Shown: in pieces, positions 44,325 through 52,950 of the stretch
How positions within the stretch are numbered: the stretch's first letter is position 1
Layout: each line of letters begins with the position of its first letter
Assembly: GCF_031143425.1 (NCBI RefSeq)
Contig: NC_090447.1
Location: 848,909,760 to 848,973,759, forward strand
Direction: 5' to 3'
Origin: Pleurodeles waltl
Taxonomy: Eukaryota > Chordata > Amphibia > Caudata > Salamandridae
Length of the DNA stretch: 64,000 nt
Position numbers and translations under genes: made by a program
Notes under the pieces: model-generated
The model's database searches: none
What the model saw: the letters and a program-made list of their open reading frames with translations, nothing else
What the model was told of the DNA's origin: nothing

Positions 44325-47300
44325 CTACTGAAAATACTGTTGGATAACTCTGTCCCTGTTGTCTGGGTCGTCCTCTTCGTCTTCCTCCTCTTCACTCTCC
44401 GCAGGCTCCACAGCTCCTTCAACAACACCATCTGGACCATCCTCCTGCAGGAAAGGCACCTGACGTCGCAATGCTAGATTGTGAAGCATACAGCAGGCCA
44501 CGATGATCTGGCACACCTTCTTTGGTGAGTACATCAGGGATCCCCCTGTCATATGCAGGCACCTAAACCTGGCCTTCAGGAGGCCAAAGGTTCTTTCTAT
44601 GATCCTCCTAGTTCGCCCATGGGCCTCATTGTACCGTTCCTCTGCCCTGTTCCGGGGATTCCTCACTGGGGTCAATAGCCAAGGCAGGTTGGGGTAACCA
44701 GAGTCACCAATTAGCCACACACGGTGTCTCTGTAGCTGTTCCATCACATAAGGGATGCTGCTATTCCGCATCACATACGCGTCATGCACTGACCCAGGGA
44801 ACTTGGCATTCACATGGGAGATGTACTGGTCAGCCAAACAGACCACCTGGACGTTCATCGAATGGTAACTTTTCCTGTTTCTGTACACCTGCTCATCGTC
44901 TTTTGGGGGTACTAAAGCCACATGGGTCCCATCAATGGCACCAATTATGTTGGGGATATGTCCAAGGGCATAAAAATCACCCTTCACAGTGGCCAAATCA
45001 ACCTCCTCAGGGAATACAATGTAGCTCCGCATGTGTTTCGTCAGGGCAGATAACACTCTAGACAAGATTTTTGAAAACATAGGCTGAGACATTCCAGATG
45101 ACATGGCCACTGTTGTCTGGAATGAGCCACTTGCCAAAAAATGGAGGACTGACAGAACCTGCACTAGAGGGGGAATTCCTGTGGGTTGGCGGATGGGGGA
45201 CATCAGGGCTGGCTCCAGCTTGGCACACAGTTCATGTATAGTGGCTCGGTCAAGTCGGTATCGTAGTATGATATGGCGTTCTTCCATTGTCGACAGGTCC
45301 ACCAGCGGTCGGTACACGCGAGGATTCATCCGTCTCCTCGCAAGTCCCAGCGGACGGTGCCTAGGAAGGACAACATGGAGCACAGAGTCAAGCAAATCAC
45401 AGGTACGTTCACCACAGCATGCATAGCACACGATTATCTATGTATTGAAAGGCGTGTATGTGTGGCAATGCAAGGCCTAGGCCTGTGTGACGCAGTACAA
45501 ATTATGCCATGTGGGCCCTTGAAATGGCGGCTGCCTGACCTGTGAAGTGGGACAATGGGATGTGAGGTCAATGCGCTGGCGTGGCACACCGTGGAGGTAG
45601 GCGGTCGAAGACCGCTATACGAAGCCGCATTGGCTAACATTGAAGCCTATGGGTTTCAGGAGCCAATGACGAGGTGCGTCGGCGGTCGCGGTACGCACCG
45701 CCGCGGTATGCACCGCCGCGGGCGTGACCGCCATTTTCTATCTGCTTAATCACTCGAGACCTGATCATCCACAGGAGAGGACCTATACTGCAAGTGCTGC
45801 TGTGACCTCGGTCTGGAAGTGACAATGGCTGCTGCGACTGGGGAAAGGGCCCCTGCCTTCACGTCTGAGGAGTTGGAGAAACTTGTGGATGGGGTCCTCC
45901 CCCAGTATGCGTTACTCTACGGTCCTCCAGACCAACAGGTAAGTACCCTTGGTGCACATTGAATGGGCTAAGCCTGTGTGGAGTGGGGTGGATGTAAGTT
46001 GGTGGGGTGGGGGGCGAATGAGGAGTGCAACGCACGACAGATGAGAGCATGTGCCATATGGCAAGGTTGGGGAGGGGGGGCCAATCGCATCTAACATGCA
46101 GAAAATTGATGAATTTTTCCTTCCCACCCTGTACATGTCAAATAGGTCAGCGCCCATCAGAAAGTGGACATTTGGCGTGCCATCGCCAAGGAAGTCCGGG
46201 CCCTGGGGGTCCACACAAGACGGGGCACCCACTGCCGCAAGAGGTGGGAGGACATCCGCCGCGGGACCAGGAAGACCGCCGAGTCACTGCTGGGGATGGC
46301 CTCCCAACCTAGGAGGGGTGCCAGTCGTACCCTGACCCCCCTGATGTCCCGGATCCTGGCGGTGGCCTACCCTGATTTGGATGGGTGCTTGAGGACATCA
46401 CAGCAGACACAAGGGGGTGAGTATCAGCACATTCTGCTATCTCTCTGCGCAGTGGAGGCGTCTGGGTGGGGGAGGAGGGTTGTGGGTGACATTAGGCCAG
46501 GGCGCTTTCTGTAGTGTAGTCCTCTCCTTTAGGCATGGCCCTGTGCTCCCGGCCCCCACCTCTGTAGGGTGACAAGTACAGCTATCGATGGTCCAGCATC
46601 ACACATGTGCGCGTTTGTTGTCTCTAGACCTGTTGTCCTAGTCAGAAGTACTGAGTAGTGTACCCCGAATGCGCGGCTTAGTGCATGAGGCTCCTGTGTC
46701 TGTCCTCTCCGCCAACGGTGTTGACATTGCATGCACTCAACCTGGTTTTCGTTTTTCTCCCCCCACCCTTCTTCTTCATCTTCTTGTGCATGTGTGCATT
46801 AGCATCATCAGGCGGAGGAGAATTGGCATCGGAGCACGAGGGAGCTGCAAGTCACAATGCCCCGGTGGGACCAGGAACAGACACCGAGGGCACCAGTGAT
46901 CCGGAGGGCGAGGGGAGCACCACTACGGGGACCGGTGGTGACACCAGCGACAGCGACACGTCCTCGGATGGGAGCTCCCTAGCGGTGGCGGCAACATCCG
47001 GGCCCCCGCCTCTACAGGTACAGCCGCCACCCAGCGCACCAGCCCCGCCCTCCCAGCAGCCCCTCAGCCTACGCTCCGTGCCCGCTCGCCCAGGAAGGCG
47101 GGCATCTCCTTCGCCCCAGGCACCTCAGCCCCTGCCCCTGTTACCCCTGCTGCCCTCAGTGAGGAGGTCATTGACCTCCTTCAGACCATCATTGTTGGGC
47201 AGACTACCCTTTTGAATGCCATCCAGGGGGTAGAAAGGGAGGTGCATCGGAGCAATGCCTACCTGGAGGGCATTCATTCGGGTCAGGCTGCCCATCAACG

Positions 47301-50300
47301 ATCGTTCAATGCTCTGGCCTCAGCACTGACGGCAGCAATTGTCCCTGTTTCCAGCCTCCCTCTTCTGACTGCCTCCACCCTGTCTCTGTCTCCTGTTCCT
47401 CAGCCTATCCCATCCACACCATCAGACCAGCCTGCACACACCTCAACACCCAAGGGCAGCTCATCCAGACACAAGCACCACAGAACCCACAAGCATTCAC
47501 GCAAGCAACACCCAGATGCAGACATTCCAACAGTCACTACCACCTCTGTGTCCCCCTCCTCCTCGTCTCCCTCCTCCCTCCCTGTGACGTCTACACTCAC
47601 ACCTGCATGCACACCACCATCAGCCAGTGCTTCCATCACCAGCACACCCTCCAGTCCAGTCCGCACACGTGCAGTCACCACCCCCACTACCATTTACACG
47701 TCCCCTGTGTCCTCTCCCACTGTGTCTGTCACCCCCTCTTCCAAGACACACAAACGCAGGCAGACACCCACCCAACAGCCATCCACCTCACGACAGCCTC
47801 CAGCACAAGCACCTGCACCCAAAGACAGCACACCTGACTCTCCTACAACCACATCCTCTTCCTCCACTCCCATCACAACTTCTCCTACCTTTTACCTTGG
47901 TCCTAAGAAAGTTTTCCTCGCTAATCTTGACCTCTTTCCCTCCACTGACCCACCCCCTCCATCTGCAAAGAGTCCCAAGAGCACCTCAGCCACCACCAGC
48001 CCAGCTTCGAGTGTCACTGTGGTGCATGGGTTCTGGAGTCCACCCTTTGCCAGCAGTGACACTTCCATCAGCAGCAAGGGGACAGCCAACCCCCCACCAG
48101 GCAAGAGGACCAGGAAGCTAAAGGGCTGCCGTGAGAGGACTGACACGGCTGCCCCCAAGGAGCAAAGTTCGCCCACTTCAACAGCCACAACATCTAGGGG
48201 AGGCAAGGGCCCGAGAGCCCCATCTAAGGAGCGAAAGGGCAGCAGGGCGGAGAAGTCAGCCAGCAGGAGCGCGGAGCAGGGGGGTCCCACAAGCCCCATC
48301 CCGGGTGTTAGGAAGAACACCAAAGGGCCCAGGACTCCGTCACCGAAGGGTCCAGCAACAGCACGGTCGGAGGGCGACTGAGCAGGGAGTCCAGGCAAGG
48401 TCTGGCTCCCTTGACCTACTGGACGAGCACCGCTGAAGAGGGCCCCGCCGTGCAGAAGAGCACCGCTGAACAGGGCCCCGCCGTGCAGAAGAGCACCGCT
48501 GAACAGGGCCCCGCCGTGCAGAAGAGCACCGCTGAACAGGGCCCGCCGTGCAGAAGAGCACCGCTGAAGAGGGCCCCGCCGTGCAGAAGAGCACCGCTGA
48601 ACAGGGCCCCGCCGTGCAGAAGAGCACCGCTGAAGAGGGCCCCGCCGTGCAGAAGAGCACCGCTGAACAGGGCCCCGCCGTGCAGAAGAGCACCGCTGAA
48701 GAGGGCCCCGCCGTGCAGAAGAGCACCGCTGAAGAGGGCCCCGCCGTGCAGAAGAGCACCGCTGAACAGGGCCCCGCCGTGCAGAAGAGCACCGCTGAAG
48801 AGGGCCCCGCCGTGCAGAAGAGCACCGCTGAACAGGGCCCCGCCGTGCAGAAGAGCACCGCTGAACAGGGCCCCGCCGTGCAGAAGAGCACTGCTGAAGA
48901 GGGCCCCGCCGTGCAGAAGAGCACCGCTGAAGAGGGCCCCGCCGTGCTGAAGAGCACCGCTGAACAGGGCCCCGCCGTGCAGAAGAGCACCGCTGAACAG
49001 GGCCCGCCGTGCAGAAGAGCACCGCTGAAGAGGGCCCCGCCGTGCAGAGGAGCTCCGCTCCGCTGGGCCCTTCCTGTCAAGCACCGCTCCGCTGGGCCCT
49101 TCCTGTCAAGCACCGCTCCGCTGGGCCCCGCCGTCTCAAGCACCGCTCCGCTGGGCCCCGCCGTCTCAAGCACCGCTCCGCTGGGCCCTTCCTGACAAGC
49201 ACCGCTCTGCTGGGCCCTTCCTGTCAAGCACCCCTCCGCTGGGCCCTTCCTGTCAAGCACCGCTCCGCTGGGCCCCGCCGTCTCAAGCACCGCTCCGCTG
49301 GGCCCCGCCGTCTCATGCACCGCTCCGCTGGGCCCCGCCGTCTCAAGCACCGCTCCGCTGGGCCCTTCCTGTCAAGCACCGCTCCGCTGGGCCCTTCCTG
49401 TCAAGCACCGCTCCGCTGGGCCCCGCCGTCTCAAGCACTGCTCCGCTGGGCCCCGCCGTCTCATGCACCGCTCCGCTGGGCCCCACCGTCTCAAGCACCA
49501 CTCCGCTGGGCCCTTCCTGTCAAGCACCGCTCCGCTGGGCCCTTCCTGTCAAGCACCGCTCCGCTGGGCCCCGCCGTCTCAAGCACCGCTCCGCTGGGCC
49601 CTTCCTGTCATGCACCGCTCCGCTGGGCCCCGCCGTCTCAAGCACCGCTCCGCTGGGCCCTTCCTGTCAAGCACCGCTCCGCTGGGCCCTGCCGTCTCAA
49701 GCACCCCTCCGCTGGGCCCCGCCATCTCATGCACCGCTCCGCTGGGCCCCGCCGTCTCAAGCACCGCTCCGCTGGGCCCTTCCTGTCATGCACCGCTCCG
49801 CTGGGCCCCGCCGTCTCAAGCACCGCTCCGCTGGGCCCTTCCTGTCAAGCACCGCTCCGCTGGGCCCCGCCGTCTCAAGCACCCCTCTGCTGGGCCCCGC
49901 CGTCTCATGCACCGCTCCGCTGGGCCCCGCCGTCTCAAGCACCGCTCCGCTGGGCCCTTCCTGTCAAGCACCGCTCCGCTGGGCCCTTCCTGTCAAGCAC
50001 CGCTCCGCTGGGCCCTGCCGTCTCAAGCACCACTCCGCTGGGCCCCGCCGTCTCAAGCACCGCTCCGCTGGGCCCTTCCTGTCAAGCACCGCTCCGCTGG
50101 GCCCCGCCATCTCAAGCACCGCTCCGCTGGGCCCTTCCTGTCAAGCACCGCTCCGCTGGGCCCCGCCGTCTCAAGCACCGCTCCACTGGGCCCCGCCGTC
50201 TCATGCACCGCTCCGCTGGGCCCCGCCGTCTCAAGCACCGCTCCGCTGGGCCCTTCCTGTCAAGCACCGCTCCGCTGGGCCCCGCCGTCTCAAGCACCGC

Positions 50301-52700
50301 TCCGCAGGGCCCCGCCGTCTCATGCACCGCTCCGCTGGGCCCCGCCGTCTCAAGCACCGCTCCGCTGGGCCCTTCCTGTCAAGCTCCGCTGGGCCCCGCC
50401 GTCTCATGCACCGCTCCGCTGGGCCCCGCCGTCTCAAGCACCGCTCCGCTGGGCCCTTCCTGTCAAGCACCACTCCGCTGGGCCCTTCCTGTCAAGCACC
50501 GCTCCGCTGGGCCCCGCCGTCTCAAGCACTGCTCCGCTGGGCCCCGCCGTCTCATGCACCGCTCCGGTGGGCCCCACCGTCTCAAGCACCACTCCGCTGG
50601 GCCCTTCCTGTCAAGCACCGCTCCGCTGGGCCCCGCCGTCTCAAGCACTGCTCCGCTGGGCCCCGCCGTCTCAAGCACCGCTCCGCTGGGCCCTTCCTGT
50701 CAAGCACAGCTCCGCTGGGCCCCGCCGTCTCAAGCACCGCTCCGCTGGGCCTCGCCGTCTCAAGCACCGCTCCGCTGGGCCCTTCCTGTCAAGCACCGCT
50801 CCGCTGGGCCCCGCCGTCTCAAGCACCGCTCCGCTGGGCCCCGCCGTCTCATGCACCGCTCCGCTGGGCCCCGCCGTCTCAAGCACCGCTCCGCTGGGCC
50901 CTTCCTGTGAAGCACCGCTCCGCTGGGCCCTTCCTGTCAAGCACCGCTCCGCTGGGCCCCGCCGTCTCAAGCACCGCTCCGCTGGGCCCTTCCTGTCAAG
51001 CACCGCTCCGCTGGGCCCCGCCATCTCAAGCACCGCTCCGCTGGGCCCTTCCTGTCAAGCACCGCTCCGCTGGGCCCCGCCGTCTCAAGCACCGCTCCGC
51101 TGGGCCCCGCCGTCTCATGCACCGCTCCGCTGGGCCCCGCCGTCTCAAGCACCGCTCCGCTGGGCCCTTCCTGTCAAGCACCGCTCCGCTGGGCCCTTCC
51201 TATCAAGCACCGCTCCGCTGGGCCCTGCCGTTTTAAGCACCGCTCCGCTGGGCCCCGCCGTCTCAAGCACCGCTCCGCTGGGCCCTTCCTGTCAAGCACC
51301 GCTCCGCTGGGCCCTGCCATCTCAAGCACCGCTCTGCTGGGCCCCGCCGTCTCAAGCACCGCTCCGCTGGGCCCTTCCTGTCAAGCACCGCTCCGCTGGG
51401 CCCCGCCGTCTCAAGCACCGCTCCGCTGGGCCCCGCCGTCTCATGCACCGCTCCGCTGGGCCCCGCCGTCTCAAGCACCGCTCCGCTGGGCCCTTCCTGT
51501 CAAGCACTGCTCCGCTGGGCCCCGCCGTCTCAAGCACCGCTCCGCTGGGCCCCGCCGTCTCATGCACCGCTCCGCTGGGCCCCGCCGTCTCAAGCACCGC
51601 TCCGCTGGGCCCTTCCTGTCAAGCACCGCTCCGCTGGGCCCCGCCGTCTCATGCACCACTGGCACAATGACAGTGCCAGATCTGTCTCGAGCTACTGTTC
51701 ACGGTTCACTGTGCCCACCATGCCTCCTCCTTGACCGGTGGAGACTGTTATCCACCTGATGGACTGTGGCTTTGCACTCCCCAGGATGGCAGAGTGGGCA
51801 AGCCACCCACTGTAGAGACTTGAGAGACTGTGGCTTTGCACTCCCCAGGATGGCAGAGTGGGCAAGCCACCCACTGTAGAGACTTGAGAGACTGTGGCTT
51901 TGCACTCCCCAGGATGGCACAGTGGGCAAGCCACCCACTGTAGAGACTTGAGAGACTGAGGCTTTGCACTCCCCAGGATGGCAGAGTGGGCAAGCCACCC
52001 ACTGTAGAGACTTGAGAGACTGTGGCTTTGCACTCCCCAGGATGGCACAGTGGGCATGGTGGCCCCTTCGTGGATCTGGCGTCGTGGACTCATGTGGCTG
52101 TGGTGCCCCCCCCCTTCCCTTCCCCCTGAGGTGCCTGTAGTTTTTTCATCAGATGCCCCTGCAGTGTTCTCTCCAAAGGACTCAGGTCTCCTGTGTGGGC
52201 TTTGCCCTTGTGTTGATACACTTTGGCCCACGGACACTTGGAATTTCGTTAGTTGTGCAGGACTTATTGCCTCGGTTTATCGTATGCACTGAATATTGAA
52301 TTGATTTTTTTGAATTGTTATTGCTATTTGACCGTGACTTATCAGTGGTTTTTATTTCCCATAAATCTCGAATCACAATTTAATTATGTCCTTGCTTTTT
52401 TCACGGGGTTTGGGTGTTGTCACTGTGACTTGTTGCTCTGCATTGGTGTGTACATGGTTTGGGGGGGTGGGTGTATCGCGTATGTGTGTGCCTGTAACCT
52501 TTCGTCCTCCCCCCTCCCCTGTGTCGTAGGTGCAGTACTCACCGTTGTCGTCTGCGCCGGCGTTCGTACTCGTGGTAGATGAGCAGGTAGATGAGAGCAG
52601 GTAGGATGTTTAATTCGGGTTCCATGCTGTCCTCCTGTCCTCCTTCCTCGTGGAGTGCGTAGAGGTGCGCGTTTTCCCGTTCGTAGTCTGTTTCCGCCAT
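44325..52700 (-). CDS. Harb-2 DDE transposase, two exons 7.2 kb apart, intact
   Basis: Exon 1 (52700-52543) starts MAETDYERENAHLYALHE and ends YHEYERRRRRQR at donor GTGAGTAC. Exon 2 (45360-44325) starts after TTCCTAG. The phases (CG|G) join to Arg and continue HRPLGLARRRMNPRVYRPLV. The product is about 397 residues. The catalytic triad is present: Asp196 in GAIDGTHV, Asp272 in GDSGYPN and Glu308 in RIIERTFG. The family landmark CCMLHNLALR follows, then an acidic tail ending QQYFQ. The Arg-rich N-terminus after a hydrophobic helix is common in Harbinger transposases. Intron 1 contains all of myb2 on the other strand. The short intron before GDSGYP in Harb-1 and Harb-3 is absent here. Splicing is inferred from sites and phase. 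Confidence 0.85.
45362..45824 (+). promoter_or_regulatory. Putative myb2 promoter within transposase intron 1
   Basis: 463 bp between transposase exon 2 and the myb2 ATG. A perfect palindrome with 3-base centre, GCGGTCGAAGACCGC (45601-45615), is identical in Harb-1 (23508-23522). It is flanked by AAATGGCGGC (45522-45531) and its inverted form CCGCCATTTT (45728-45737); both are YY1-like and both are conserved in Harb-1 (23429-23438, 23620-23629). GCACCGCCGCGG repeats follow near 45696. Conservation in a gene-free stretch suggests regulatory or transposase-binding roles. No TATA box is evident. Confidence 0.55.
45825..48381 (+). pseudogene. Harb-2 myb2: second Myb/SANT gene, one-base frameshift
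   Basis: Exon 1 (45825-45938) encodes MAAATGERAPAFTSEELEKL and ends at GTAAGT. Exon 2 (46146-46416) adds QKVDIWRAIAKEVRALGV, HCRKRWEDIRRGTR and TPLMSRILAVAYPDLDGCL, completing a Myb/SANT-like domain distinct from myb1. Exon 3 (46803-48381) is joined in phase at ASSGGGELASEHEG. At about 46985-47010 one base is missing relative to Harb-1 and Harb-3, shifting the frame. The downstream frame then runs open to 48381: VIDLLQTIIVGQTTLLNAIQ, a His-rich KHKHHRTHKHSRKQH, long Ser/Thr/Pro text and a basic tail. Corrected length would be about 650 residues. The shift could be real or an assembly error. Confidence 0.75.
48428..49060 (+). repeat. Harb-2 33-bp minisatellite, about 19 copies
   Basis: The unit begins CACCGCTGAAGAGGGCCCCG and ends CCGTGCAGAAGAG; GAAGAG and GAACAG variants are interspersed. 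It translates as STAEEGPAVQK in one frame. It starts 46 bp after the myb2 stop. Confidence 0.95.
49061..51660 (+). repeat. Harb-2 29/30-bp GC-rich minisatellite, about 87 copies
   Basis: Two unit types are mixed: a 30-bp unit (CACCGCTCCGCTGGGCCC then CGCCGTCTCAAG or CTCATG) and a 29-bp unit (same start, then TTCCTGTCAAG). They occur in recurring blocks, giving higher-order periods. The core GGGCCCCGCCGT is shared with the preceding 33-bp array, so this array probably grew from it. The region lacks stops over long stretches, which produces spurious frames of several hundred codons on both strands. It lies in the transposase intron and downstream of myb2. Confidence 0.96.
51740..52060 (+). repeat. 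Harb-2 64-bp minisatellite, about five copies
   Basis: The unit contains GACTTGAGAGACTGTGGC, TTTGCACTCCCCAGGATGGC and GCAAGCCACCCACTGTAGA. It is homologous to minisatellite B of Harb-1. Confidence 0.93.
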
Positions 52701-52950
52701 GTTTTTATTGGCGGTGCTCCCGCCCCGGAAAAGGTGGCGGATTGGCCGGTCATAATAGTGTGGGCGGTACATTGTCTGCCGCCTGTCTGTTGGCGGTGAC
52801 CGCCGCGCTGTTTGTTTGTACCGCCGTGGCGGTCGGAGTGTTAATGTGGCGGGCTGTGTTGGCGGTTCCCGCCAGGGTCAGAATTCCATTTTTTGGACCG
52901 CCGGCCTGTTGGCTTTATCACCGACCGCCAGGGTTAGAATCACCCCCATA

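Larger units (their letters stand above)
41712..52947 (+). mobile_element. Harb-2: youngest Harbinger, near-intact three-gene copy
   Basis: An 11,236-bp element with inverted ends GGGGGTCATTCTGACC (left) and GGGGGTGATTCTAACC (reverse complement of right), flanked by ATA at 41709-41711 and 52948-52950. It is inserted near the end of the gypsy pol frame. It carries myb1 (42319-43817, +, open), transposase (44325-52700, -, open after splicing) and myb2 (45825-48381, +, one single-base frameshift). About 3.5 kb is minisatellite. Subterminal regions are dense in GGCGGT, ACCGCC and CCGCGG. Of the three copies only this one could plausibly still make transposase. Confidence 0.92.

Noticed and set aside
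47892..49350. Minus-strand frames of 376, 336 and 222 codons overlapping myb2 and the 33-bp array
   Set aside because: Shadow frames of the repeat and of the myb2 tail. There is no domain, and the composition is that of a repeated CSSARRGP-type unit.
48428..51660. Regularly spaced 29-33-bp repeats resembling a CRISPR array
   Set aside because: Units are directly adjacent with no unique spacers, there are no cas genes, and the context is a eukaryotic transposon.
49009..51670. Very long open frames (633 and 735 codons, plus others on both strands) in the 49-51.7 kb region
   Set aside because: They are produced by the stop-free 29/30-bp minisatellite. All frames give the same low-complexity HRSAGP-type text, and 29-bp units shift the frame repeatedly.
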